NCBI GenBank assembly: GCA_902627805.1
Contig: CACOKN010000003.1
Span: 1-64,000, forward strand
Source of the DNA: an uncultured Pelagibacteraceae bacterium
GTDB taxonomy: Bacteria > Pseudomonadota > Alphaproteobacteria > Pelagibacterales > Pelagibacteraceae
Reading direction: 5' to 3'
Length of the DNA: 64,000 bases
How positions within the stretch are numbered: the stretch's first letter is position 1; each line of letters starts with the position of its first letter. The notes beneath the pieces are model-generated. The model worked only from the letters and a program-made list of their open reading frames with translations, was not told the origin of the DNA and made no database searches. A program made the position numbers and the translations under genes. Below are positions 43,530 through 52,633 of this stretch, in pieces.

Positions 43530-44324
43530 TTAATAATGTTTTGGCTCTTCTCTTTTTATACCCAGGCCAAATTGTTCAGGTGCATCTGCTGGTGGTGGTA
43601 AATTATCTCTAGATCCATCAGCTTCAGCTAAATTTTTTTGAATAGCTGCACCAGGTTTATAAAACATATGAGCGAATTTAGACCAATAAACTCCACCAAA
43701 CAAAATTAAATTAGATGCAACAAATAAAATAAAAAATAAATAAGAAAAACCCATTTGGCCGTTAAATTGAGTAAATGACCAAGCTAAACCAAATGTTGAA
43801 CATGCAAGTAAGGCTAGGACAAATAAATCTGCTTTAATAATTCTATACCAAGGATGTGCCTCTGCAGAAACATCAACTCTTAAAAAAAACCAAAACCAAT
43901 ATCCACCTAAGCAAGTTAAAATTGCTCCAACATGCCAAAGCATTGACCATGTTTGTGAGTTTGATTTTTCAGGACCAGTATAACAGAAAACTAATATTAC
44001 CGACGATAACCAAAATAAAATTGTTCCATACATTCCAAGAACATGTGCAAGTCTCCTTTTACCAAGTCCAAGTTCCGAGGTTGTTCCAATATCTACTATT
44101 GTGGTCTTTGCAATTACTGAAACTTTTTCTCCAACACCTAATTTTTTTGTTGCTGAAAGTTTTGCTTTCTTTGCATTATTAAAAAAGTATGTAAGGTTTT
44201 TATGATGGATCATTTGGACAATTGTTCCAACTGCAATTAATAAGATCATCGCAACAATAAAAGACTGCATTGCAAGTGGTGGAATTGTTTCTGATAAAAT
44301 TGAAAAAGGATTATTACTTAACAT
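43530..44324 (-). CDS. aprM: AprM-like membrane protein, putative anchor for AprBA
   Basis: 264 aa polytopic protein directly upstream of aprBA, same strand. Confidence 0.75.
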   Translation of the reverse strand: MLSNNPFSILSETIPPLAMQSFIVAMILLIAVGTIVQMIHHKNLTYFFNNAKKAKLSATKKLGVGEKVSVIAKTTIVDIGTTSELGLGKRRLAHVLGMYGTILFWLSSVILVFCYTGPEKSNSQTWSMLWHVGAILTCLGGYWFWFFLRVDVSAEAHPWYRIIKADLFVLALLACSTFGLAWSFTQFNGQMGFSYLFFILFVASNLILFGGVYWSKFAHMFYKPGAAIQKNLAEADGSRDNLPPPADAPEQFGLGIKREEPKHY

Positions 44325-44415
44325 TTCCGCCTTTTGTTAAATTTTGATTTAACTTTATATATGTTGAATTTAAAGTTCAACCTCAAACTGCGGTCAATTT
44401 GTCTTTTATAACAAG

Positions 44416-44814
44416 CTAATTATTTCTTTTATAATGTTGTTTGTTTGGAATGACTGATCGAACTCCCCCCTGAGGATTATCAACATCTCCCTCTCTTCTG
44501 GGAATCAGATGAAAATGACAATGTAAAATAGATTGACCCGAAACTTTTCCAATATTTGTTCCTAAATTAAATCCTTTAACTGATGAATCTTTATTTATAA
44601 TCTCTTTTTTTATGATTTTTATTAAGTTATTACATGCAACTAATTCATTATCAGATAGGTCAAAATAATCTTTAATGTGTCTTTTAGGAATAATTAGGCA
44701 ATGATGTTTTGAAACAGGGTAAGAATCATAACTTGCATAAGCTAGGTCGTTTTCATGAGCGCATCCGCTTTTTTTGATATCACAAAATAGACAGGGATTA
44801 TTTGGATCTTTCAT
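44416..44814 (-). CDS. HIT family hydrolase/nucleotidyltransferase
   Basis: 132 aa; canonical HIT motif HCHFHLI; CLFCDI N-terminus. Confidence 0.92.
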   Translation of the reverse strand: MKDPNNPCLFCDIKKSGCAHENDLAYASYDSYPVSKHHCLIIPKRHIKDYFDLSDNELVACNNLIKIIKKEIINKDSSVKGFNLGTNIGKVSGQSILHCHFHLIPRREGDVDNPQGGVRSVIPNKQHYKRNN

Positions 44815-44817
44815 GCA

Positions 44818-45591
44818 CTAAAATTTATAGGGGTTACATTTTTCTATAACGGCATCATAGTGTTTTGAAAGATTCTTATATTCATTTAAATTTCTTCTCT
44901 TCCAACTAATTTCATTTATTGTTCTAACTGATGTAACTCCTTTTCCAGAGCCTAATAATAATATTTCATCATAATCATGGATCTCTTTTAAAAGGATATC
45001 TTTTTTTGTTATTTTCTTTATTTTTGTTTTAAAAAATCTAAAAGTATTTCCCTCATAATAACCTTTTTTGGGAGTAAAAAACTTCTGATCTTTTACAAAT
45101 AATAGATTTGAGGTTCCAGTTTCTAACACCCTTTTATTAGATACTAGCGCAATATCTGATTTAGAATTATCCATCTTAGACAAATATGATAATATTTTTT
45201 TGTATTTTAGATTTTTAAATTGTGGTTTTTCTCTTTTTAATTTTACTAACTTTAAATCAAAATTCAGTTTCGGTTTAATTCTTTTTCTTAAAGATATTGA
45301 AATAATTTTTTTATTTACTGCTATTCTTAGTAAGTGATTATATTTTTTCTTTTTTGATAAGTTATTTTTAATTATCTTTAAGATGTTTGTTTTTAAAGAT
45401 TTTTGTTTTATTTGATATTTCTTTAAAGATAATATCAAATTTTCTATATGATTTTTAAAAAATAAAATTTTTGCCGGTTTTCCATAAATCCACATTGTCG
45501 TAAAAATTCCATGATCATCCCAGAGATCTTGAAATTTAACCTGTTTTAAATCACTAAGTTGATAAGATTTTTTTAATAAGTAAGTTGCCAT
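44818..45591 (-). CDS. pabC: Aminotransferase class IV, aminodeoxychorismate lyase candidate
   Basis: 257 aa; LLRIAV, ETGTSNLLFV, DYDEILLLGSGKGVTSV; adjacent to pabA/pabB. Confidence 0.72.
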   Translation of the reverse strand: MATYLLKKSYQLSDLKQVKFQDLWDDHGIFTTMWIYGKPAKILFFKNHIENLILSLKKYQIKQKSLKTNILKIIKNNLSKKKKYNHLLRIAVNKKIISISLRKRIKPKLNFDLKLVKLKREKPQFKNLKYKKILSYLSKMDNSKSDIALVSNKRVLETGTSNLLFVKDQKFFTPKKGYYEGNTFRFFKTKIKKITKKDILLKEIHDYDEILLLGSGKGVTSVRTINEISWKRRNLNEYKNLSKHYDAVIEKCNPYKF

Positions 45592-46111
45592 TGACTGTTA
45601 AAAAAGATTCTGGGTGAAATTGAAATCCATAAATTTTTTCTTTTTTATTTTCAAAAGCCATTGCTACTTTTGAATTTAAACATCTCATAGTTATCTCAAA
45701 ATTATTAGATTTGAAAGGTTCTTTTAATTTTAAGGAATGATACCTTCCTACTTTAAATATCTTTCCTTTTTGAAACAAAGATTTGTTATTAACTACTTGA
45801 ATATTTGATTGATAACCATGGTATATCTTTTTTTGCTCAATAATTTTTGCACCTTCACAAAAAAGAATGTGTTGAAATCCTAAGCAAATTCCAATCATTT
45901 TTTTTTTCCCTTTAAATTTTTTATAAATTTTAGTGGTAATTGGATAATTTTTTGGATTACCTGGTCCTGGTGAAAAAACTATTGTTGATGCCTGTTTAAT
46001 TTTTTTTTCACTTACTTTATTATAATTATCGCACTCAACTTTATCGAATAAAGCAAGCTGATGAACAACATTATGAGTAAATGAGTCATTATGATCAATT
46101 ACGTAAATCAT
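45554..46111 (-). CDS. pabA: Glutamine amidotransferase, aminodeoxychorismate/anthranilate synthase component II
   Basis: 185 aa; DHNDSFTHNVVHQL, FSPGPGNP, GICLGFQ, FQFHPESF. Confidence 0.85.
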   Translation of the reverse strand: MIYVIDHNDSFTHNVVHQLALFDKVECDNYNKVSEKKIKQASTIVFSPGPGNPKNYPITTKIYKKFKGKKKMIGICLGFQHILFCEGAKIIEQKKIYHGYQSNIQVVNNKSLFQKGKIFKVGRYHSLKLKEPFKSNNFEITMRCLNSKVAMAFENKKEKIYGFQFHPESFLTVNGNLLIKKILST

Positions 46112-47259
46112 TAAAATAAATCAATTAATGCTTTGGCTTTAATAAAGTTTTCGTTGAATTCATGATTGGCATTGCTATCTACAACTACGCCAGATGCAAC
46201 TGAAATTTCAGAAATATCTTTATAATTTAATATTGATCTTATAATTATATTAAATCTCATATCACCATTAAATTTTATATAGCCAAAGCTTCCAGTGTAA
46301 ATATTTCTATTTTCCTTTTCCTGATTATTTAAAAGATTAAGTGTGCTTATCTTTGGACATCCAATTACAGAACCACCTGGCATCATTGCTTTAATTATAT
46401 CTAAATTTTTTATATTCTTTTTAAGTTTTCCACTAATTAGGCTCACGTAATGAAAAAGATCTTTATATTCCTCAACAATTTTTTGTTTAGACAGCTTTAC
46501 GGAACCAACCTTACAAATTCTGGATAAATCATTTCTTTCCATATCTACTATCATATTGTGTTCTTTAGTTTCCTTTATGTTTTTTCTAAAATAATTTAAT
46601 GCTTTTAATTTATTCAAATGCTTAGTTTTTTTGACAGTCCCAGCTATAGGTTTTGTAGATATATTGCTTCCTTTTTTTGTAATCAAATTTTCAGGAGAAC
46701 AGCTTATTATTGAATAATTATTATCTTTAATCATAAAAGCTTCTGGTGCTAAATTTGTACTTGATAATCTTGAAAAAAAATCTAATGGATCAATTTTTGA
46801 TTGAGTTTTATACTTTGTGCAGATTTTAATTTGATATGTTTCACCACTCTTTATTTTTTTCTTAAATCTATTAAATATTTTTCTATAAGTTTTTCTATTG
46901 ATATTGATTTTGAAGTTCCCTGACTCATAGCTTTTTTTGTTATACTTAAGGCTATTATTAAGTTTTATCTTTTTTTCTGGTTTATAAAAGATACCTTTTG
47001 GAAAATTAAAATTTTTTTGTTTTGGGACTTTGACATCAATCAAATTATTTAATAACTCATATCCAAAGAAACCTATAAAAAGATCAGTATTTTTAGATTT
47101 ATATCTATTTTTTTTATTTAAAAAACTTTTTATATTTTTATTACTTAAAATAATCTTTTGTGAAAAATTAGTATAAAGATTAAATCCTTTTTGAGATTTG
47201 TAAATAATATAAGGTTTTCCTGATTGATGTATTTCCGATAATTGATTTAATCTATTCAA
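46111..47259 (-). CDS. pabB: Aminodeoxychorismate synthase component I (chorismate-binding)
   Basis: 382 aa; GETYQIKICTKYK, TKPIAGTVKK, DMERNDLSRICKVGSV, MMPGGSVIGCPK. Confidence 0.85.
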   Translation of the reverse strand: MNRLNQLSEIHQSGKPYIIYKSQKGFNLYTNFSQKIILSNKNIKSFLNKKNRYKSKNTDLFIGFFGYELLNNLIDVKVPKQKNFNFPKGIFYKPEKKIKLNNSLKYNKKSYESGNFKININRKTYRKIFNRFKKKIKSGETYQIKICTKYKTQSKIDPLDFFSRLSSTNLAPEAFMIKDNNYSIISCSPENLITKKGSNISTKPIAGTVKKTKHLNKLKALNYFRKNIKETKEHNMIVDMERNDLSRICKVGSVKLSKQKIVEEYKDLFHYVSLISGKLKKNIKNLDIIKAMMPGGSVIGCPKISTLNLLNNQEKENRNIYTGSFGYIKFNGDMRFNIIIRSILNYKDISEISVASGVVVDSNANHEFNENFIKAKALIDLF

Positions 47260-47260
47260 T

Positions 47261-48481
47261 TTACTCTGTTTTAAGTCTAAAAACTGGTTCTTCTCTTATG
47301 GGCAAATGAATTATTGCAGCAAAAATGGATAATGCAATTGCTAAATACCACGCATAGTCATATGAACCATAGGTGTCATGAAATAAACCTCCTAAATAAG
47401 CTCCAAAAAATGATCCTATTTGATGACTTAAAAATACTATTCCATATAACAAACCCAAATATTTTGTTCCAAATAGATGAGCAACAATCCCGCTAGTAGC
47501 AGGAACGGTAGATAACCATAAAAATCCAAAGCTTGCCCCAAAAATAAACGCAGAAATATTACTTGCTGGCATGAATATAAAAAAGACAATCGAAACACCT
47601 CTTAAAAAATAAATTGCACTTAAAATAATCTTTTTACTCATTTTTGCAGATAGATAACCACTAAGTAAAGAACCGAGTATATTGAATAAACCTATCAATG
47701 ATAAAATTGCTGCTGCAGTCCAGTCTTCAAGCCCTCTATCAATTACATATTTTGGTACATGCGTCCCAACAAGAGTTATATGAAACCCACAAACAAAAAA
47801 ACCAGAGACAAGTAGAACATAACTTTTTGTATTAAACGCCTCTTTAAGCGCCTCTGAAAATGATTGCTCAGAATTTTGTTCTATTCTCTCCGAGTCAGAT
47901 GGAGATCTGACAAAATATGCTGCTATTAAACCGGCTATTAATAATAAACCAAAAACATATAAAGTATAATTCCAGCCGAATTCATTTAAAGAGTAACTTG
48001 TAAAAATTGGTGATAAAAAATAACCAAAAGATCCTAATGCAGTAACAAAACTCATTGCAATAGTTCTTGTTGATAATGGAAAGTGTTTTCCTACAATTGA
48101 CATTGGGATACTTATTGCTGTCCCTCCAAGACCTATCCCTATAAGAAGACCCATATGAATTTGAAAAAAAATTCCTGTATTAGGACCTGTGTAAAGAAAG
48201 AAAATTCCTGCAACATAAAAAATAAATGCAGAGATTATTGCAACATGACCACCATACTTATCAGCTATTGCTCCAAAGATTGGTCCGGTTAATCCCCACA
48301 TTAACATTTGCAATCCAATAGCAAAACCAAAGGCAGTATTACTTATTTTAAGACTTTCATTAAAATCCATAAAAAACAAACCGAAAGTTTGTCTTACACC
48401 AAGTGATATCAAAACAACTAAACATGCAGCAAATAAAGTAATTATTGCAGTTCTGGAGTGAAAAAATTTTTCTGAGGTCAT
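47261..48481 (-). CDS. MFS transporter
   Basis: 406 aa, about 12 TM; GAIADKYGGHVAIISAF motif A. Confidence 0.88.
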   Translation of the reverse strand: MTSEKFFHSRTAIITLFAACLVVLISLGVRQTFGLFFMDFNESLKISNTAFGFAIGLQMLMWGLTGPIFGAIADKYGGHVAIISAFIFYVAGIFFLYTGPNTGIFFQIHMGLLIGIGLGGTAISIPMSIVGKHFPLSTRTIAMSFVTALGSFGYFLSPIFTSYSLNEFGWNYTLYVFGLLLIAGLIAAYFVRSPSDSERIEQNSEQSFSEALKEAFNTKSYVLLVSGFFVCGFHITLVGTHVPKYVIDRGLEDWTAAAILSLIGLFNILGSLLSGYLSAKMSKKIILSAIYFLRGVSIVFFIFMPASNISAFIFGASFGFLWLSTVPATSGIVAHLFGTKYLGLLYGIVFLSHQIGSFFGAYLGGLFHDTYGSYDYAWYLAIALSIFAAIIHLPIREEPVFRLKTE

Positions 48482-49653
48482 CTTAAATGTCTTAATGCTT
48501 GTTTTAAATCAGCAATAAGATCATTTGGATCTTCTAACCCTATATGTAATCTTACTAAGTGCTCATCTTTTGCTAAGTTTAGAAACTTTCTCTTTCCTAT
48601 TTCTAAACTTCCTTGATGAAGTGCCAAACTTTCAAAACCACCCCAACTATATCCATAACCAAAAAGTTTTAACGAATTTACAAATTTAAGAACGGAGTTT
48701 TTATTACGGGATTTTATTTTTAGACCCATCAAGCCTGATGCACCTGAATAATATTTTTTCCACATTCGATAATTTTGTGAATTCTTCTTGTAAGGATAAA
48801 GCAGTTTTACTTTTTTATTTTTTGATAAAAAAGCTGAAATTTTTTTCGCATTTTCTTGATGTTTATCAAGTCTAACATCTAGAGTTCTTAAACCTCTTGT
48901 AATTAAATAAGCGTCATCTGGACCTAATCTCAATCCTGAAATTCTCTCAGCTAATTGAACTTTTTTAAACGCACGTTTATTTACAGCTAAACTTCCACCC
49001 ATGACATCAGAATGACCAGAGTAATATTTTGTTGCTGAAACTATTGACATATCAAAACCTAGTTTAATTGGTTTAAAAAAATAAGGTGTCGCCCATGTAT
49101 TATCTATTGCTGTAAAAATTTTTCTGCTTTTCGCAATTGAAATTATCTTTTTTAAATCCTGAAAATCAAAAGTATTACTCCCTGGATTTTCAACGAATAT
49201 CATTTTAGTATTTTTGGTGATGTTACTCTTAAGAGATTTAAGATCATGAGGATTATAAAAAATTGTCTTAATATTAAAATCTTTTAAATAATCTTCTGTT
49301 AATCTTCTTGTTGGTTTATAAGTAGGATCTGAAACGATAATTTCATCTCCAGGTCTTAAAATACTAAACAGGGCCAAAAAGATAGAACCAAAACCTGTCG
49401 GAGTTAAAAAAACATGATAAGATTCCTCTAACTTTGTTAAAATTTTGGAAAGAATATGAGTTGTAGATGTTCCTTGCCTACCATAATCAAAATGACCACC
49501 TGTCGGATTTTTCCTTGCTTTATTTTGAGTTTTTCTAATATCTCTCATTGACTTGAAAATGATAGTTGATGCTCTTACCACTGGTGGGTTTACAGACTGA
49601 TTGTGAAAATCTTTAGCCGTATGCTTTAAAAATGTTTTAAAAGATTTTGACAT
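48478..49653 (-). CDS. metC: Cystathionine beta-lyase (PLP, Cys/Met metabolism family)
   Basis: 391 aa; YGRQGTSTTHIL, VENPGSNTFDFQD, SATKYYSGHSDVMGGSL. Confidence 0.87.
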   Translation of the reverse strand: MSKSFKTFLKHTAKDFHNQSVNPPVVRASTIIFKSMRDIRKTQNKARKNPTGGHFDYGRQGTSTTHILSKILTKLEESYHVFLTPTGFGSIFLALFSILRPGDEIIVSDPTYKPTRRLTEDYLKDFNIKTIFYNPHDLKSLKSNITKNTKMIFVENPGSNTFDFQDLKKIISIAKSRKIFTAIDNTWATPYFFKPIKLGFDMSIVSATKYYSGHSDVMGGSLAVNKRAFKKVQLAERISGLRLGPDDAYLITRGLRTLDVRLDKHQENAKKISAFLSKNKKVKLLYPYKKNSQNYRMWKKYYSGASGLMGLKIKSRNKNSVLKFVNSLKLFGYGYSWGGFESLALHQGSLEIGKRKFLNLAKDEHLVRLHIGLEDPNDLIADLKQALRHLR

Positions 49654-49726
49654 AAAAAATTTGATAAGCTTTTAAGACAATGCTATATCCCACTATAAAA
49701 TTCAATAAATTAATGAATAGGATTAA

Positions 49727-49810
49727 ATGAGTTACCCAAAAAAACATAGAGGCCGAAGAAAAATGGGCTCTAAAAAAAGAAGAGCTCGAAAAAAGAATAA
49801 AAAAAAGTAG
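49727..49810 (+). CDS. 27 aa extremely basic mini-protein, putative ribosome-associated
   Basis: Manual translation MSYPKKHRGRRKMGSKKRRARKKNKKK*; convergent with mnmA, not in the ORF track. Confidence 0.55.
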   Translation: MSYPKKHRGRRKMGSKKRRARKKNKKK

Positions 49811-49811
49811 A

Positions 49812-50930
49812 TTATTCTTTAATCCAGCCACCACCTAATACTTTAAAACCTTCTTTTTCAGTCTTGTAAAATACACAAGCTTGTCCTGGAGATATTCCAT
49901 CCTCTGAGTTAAGTAAATTAACTTCGGCATAATTTTGGCCAATTAAATTTACTTTTGCATTTAATAATTTACCTGTTGATCTTACTTTTACAAAAATATC
50001 TTTTTCAAATTCAGTCTTGTCACTTAATAGATTGACATTTTGCAATGATATAAATTTTTTACCTAAATTTTCTTTAGAACCGACTATTATTTCATTTTTT
50101 TCTGCATTTATCTTCAAAACATATAGAGGGTTTTTATCTGAAACTTTGATCCCTTTTCTTTGACCAATTGTAAAATTTATTATTCCATCATGTACACCAA
50201 TAACCTTGCCATTAAGATCTTTGATGTTACCTTTCTTAAAAGAGTCAGGTTTAAATTTTTGAATTACTGAAGCATAATCACCACTAGGCACAAAACAGAT
50301 ATCTTGACTATCTGGTTTATCTGCAACATTTAATTCAAGTTTTTTTGCAATATCCCTCGTTTCTTCCTTTAATAATCCTCCAAGAGGAAATCTAAGATAA
50401 TCTAATTGTTCTCTAGTTGTGTTGAATAAAAAATAACTTTGGTCTCTATTTTCATCAATAGCTCTATACATGTTAGTAGTATTGTTATTAGTAATGCTTT
50501 TTACATAATGACCAGTGATTAGCGCATCTGCATTAAGATCTTTGGATACTTCAAACAAGTCTTTAAATTTTACAGTTTGATTACATTGGACACATGGAAT
50601 TGGTGTTTCACCTTTTAAATAACTATCTACAAAGTTATCTATTACACCTTGTTTAAACTTATTTTGATAATACAGAATTTTGTGATCGATATTTAATTTA
50701 TTTGCAACTCTTTTGGCATCCATAATATCCTGACCTGAACAGCATTGTTTTGCATTTTTTGCTTCTTTACCGTCATCGTAAAGTTTAAGAGTAATACCAA
50801 CAACATTATACCCTTCCTTTTTCATCATACCTGCCACTGTGGATGAGTCTACTCCACCTGACATTGCTACAACTACTTTAGTATCGGAAGGTTTTTTGTT
50901 GATACCAATCGAGTTTAATTCGCTATTCAT
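49812..50930 (-). CDS. mnmA: tRNA 2-thiouridine(34) synthase MnmA
   Basis: [38 protein letters not shown]; start chosen at MNSELNSIG (50930) rather than the ORF-track start at 51050. Confidence 0.93.
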   Translation of the reverse strand: MNSELNSIGINKKPSDTKVVVAMSGGVDSSTVAGMMKKEGYNVVGITLKLYDDGKEAKNAKQCCSGQDIMDAKRVANKLNIDHKILYYQNKFKQGVIDNFVDSYLKGETPIPCVQCNQTVKFKDLFEVSKDLNADALITGHYVKSITNNNTTNMYRAIDENRDQSYFLFNTTREQLDYLRFPLGGLLKEETRDIAKKLELNVADKPDSQDICFVPSGDYASVIQKFKPDSFKKGNIKDLNGKVIGVHDGIINFTIGQRKGIKVSDKNPLYVLKINAEKNEIIVGSKENLGKKFISLQNVNLLSDKTEFEKDIFVKVRSTGKLLNAKVNLIGQNYAEVNLLNSEDGISPGQACVFYKTEKEGFKVLGGGWIKE

Positions 50931-50971
50931 TTGGTGGTATTTATACTCATTTCTACTATAAATAAAATGAA

Positions 50972-51142
50972 ATGATTTTAGATTTTGAGCCAGGCGACAA
51001 AGTGTTAAATCCCAATAAAAAAGACTGGGGAATTGGGCAAGTGCAGTCAATAATCAAAGACAGAGTGACAGTAAATTTTGAAAATGTAGGAAAAAAAGTA
51101 ATAAATGCAAAAAATATAGAATTAATAAAACTGAATGAATAA
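50972..51142 (+). CDS. DUF3553-like small protein (56 aa)
   Basis: Manual translation [56 protein letters not shown]. Confidence 0.75.
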   Translation: MILDFEPGDKVLNPNKKDWGIGQVQSIIKDRVTVNFENVGKKVINAKNIELIKLNE

Positions 51143-51905
51143 CATGGATAAAAAAGAGATAGTTGAAAGTTTAATCGATACTTTTTTATATGCTGGAAAA
51201 GTTTGTCTCGAATTAAGAGACAAAGGCTTAATTAAAAAAATTAAGTCTGATAACACACCAGTAAGCAATGGTGATTTAGAAGTTAATAAGATTGTTACAG
51301 AAAAAATTAAAGAAATTACTCCACATTTACCAATTGTTTCAGAGGAAACTGCTGATAATAAATCCATTAATGATTTAAAAGATTTTTGGTTAGTCGACCC
51401 AATAGACGGTACCTATGATTATATTAATAATTTAGAAGAATTCACAATAAATGCAGGTTTGATAATTAATAAAAAACCAGCTGCAGGAATAATCTACGCA
51501 CCCTCAAAAAAAAGAATGTTTTATTCCTATGGGGAAAATAATGCATATGAAATAGTAAATGATAAAAAAATTCAGTTAGATTGTTCTAAAAATTTAAAAA
51601 AAGATGAAATTAAATTTGTATCTTATTCAAACAAAATTAAACCAGAGATAGAGCAAATACATAAAAAATTAAATGTTAAAAAATTTGTTAGAATGAAAAG
51701 TTCTCTCAAATTTTGTGTAATTGCTACTGGAGAATTTAATGGCTATGTTGCAGAACCCCGAGCCTGTGAATGGGATATAGCAGCTGGTCATGCAATTTTT
51801 AAACATGCGGGTGGAATTATTACAGATTTTGAGGGTAATGAAATTACATATGGAAAAAAAAATTTTAAAAACCAAAGTTTAATTTTGAAAAGTAAAAACA
51901 TTTAA
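51135..51905 (+). CDS. Inositol monophosphatase / 3'(2'),5'-bisphosphate nucleotidase (CysQ-like)
   Basis: 256 aa; PIVSEE, WLVDPIDGTYDYI, CEWDIAAGHAIFKHAGG. Confidence 0.88.
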   Translation: MNNMDKKEIVESLIDTFLYAGKVCLELRDKGLIKKIKSDNTPVSNGDLEVNKIVTEKIKEITPHLPIVSEETADNKSINDLKDFWLVDPIDGTYDYINNLEEFTINAGLIINKKPAAGIIYAPSKKRMFYSYGENNAYEIVNDKKIQLDCSKNLKKDEIKFVSYSNKIKPEIEQIHKKLNVKKFVRMKSSLKFCVIATGEFNGYVAEPRACEWDIAAGHAIFKHAGGIITDFEGNEITYGKKNFKNQSLILKSKNI

Positions 51906-51906
51906 T

Positions 51907-52050
51907 ATGGATGAACAATTAAGAACTATATTGATAATTATTGTATCTGTATCTATTTTTGGTTTATTAGTATTTGTTTACGTAAAAAATACTATAAGAA
52001 ATAAAATCATTAAATTGGTTGAAGATGAAAAGAAAAAAAAATTAAAGTAA
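51907..52050 (+). CDS. Small single-TM protein (47 aa), hypothetical
   Basis: Manual translation MDEQLRTILIIIVSVSIFGLLVFVYVKNTIRNKIIKLVEDEKKKKLK*. Confidence 0.55.
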   Translation: MDEQLRTILIIIVSVSIFGLLVFVYVKNTIRNKIIKLVEDEKKKKLK

Positions 52051-52605
52051 CTTAATTATCTTAAGATAATCGTCTTTTTGTAATTCCATTACTTTTTTTG
52101 AAGTTTCAAAATCGAAACCATTTCTTGCTAATAAAGAAATATCTTTTTTAAAGAATAAAGGTCTATTATCCTCAGTTCTTGCTGGTCCAATTCTTTTCTT
52201 TTTGCAAATCTTTATAGCTGAAAAAAAATCTTGATCAGAATTATCTTCATTTATTTTATTAACAGTATCTTTTATAAATTGATCATTCACACCTTTACCA
52301 ATAAGGTAATTTCTTATTTTATTTATTGAATTTCCCCTGCGGATCATACTTTTTGCTTTGCTTTCTGAATAAAATTTATCATTAATAAATTTGCTTTTTT
52401 CTAAATCAGATAAAACAATATCTATTAAATTTGTAACATCTTGTTTTTTTACATTTGGAACAGATAATTTTAGATACTTTTTTAACAAATATGTTCTTAA
52501 TTGTTGTTTAGATGGGGCATATTTATCTACATATGCTAAAGCAAAGTTCCTCATCTCATCTACAGTTACTTGTAAAGTTTTTCTTTTATTTCTTATAGGA
52601 ATCAT
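52042..52605 (-). CDS. recX: Regulatory protein RecX family
   Basis: 187 aa; FALAYVDKYAPSKQQLRTYLLKK, FINDKFYSESKAKSMIRRGNSINKIRNYLIGKGV. Confidence 0.82.
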   Translation of the reverse strand: MIPIRNKRKTLQVTVDEMRNFALAYVDKYAPSKQQLRTYLLKKYLKLSVPNVKKQDVTNLIDIVLSDLEKSKFINDKFYSESKAKSMIRRGNSINKIRNYLIGKGVNDQFIKDTVNKINEDNSDQDFFSAIKICKKKRIGPARTEDNRPLFFKKDISLLARNGFDFETSKKVMELQKDDYLKIIKLL

Positions 52606-52633
52606 TGTGAGATTTAATATAATATTATTTAAA

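Noticed and set aside
43856-44182. 108-aa plus-strand ORF antisense to aprM
   Set aside because: Leu/Gln-rich translation is the expected artefact opposite a membrane-protein gene in AT-rich DNA.
49654-49726. SAM-type riboswitch upstream of metC
   Set aside because: No SAM-II or SAM-V-like core recognised by eye; the gap is short. A covariance-model scan would be needed to be certain.
51122-51367. 81-aa minus ORF opposite the CysQ-like gene
   Set aside because: Antisense to a well-supported IMPase-family CDS; no independent support.
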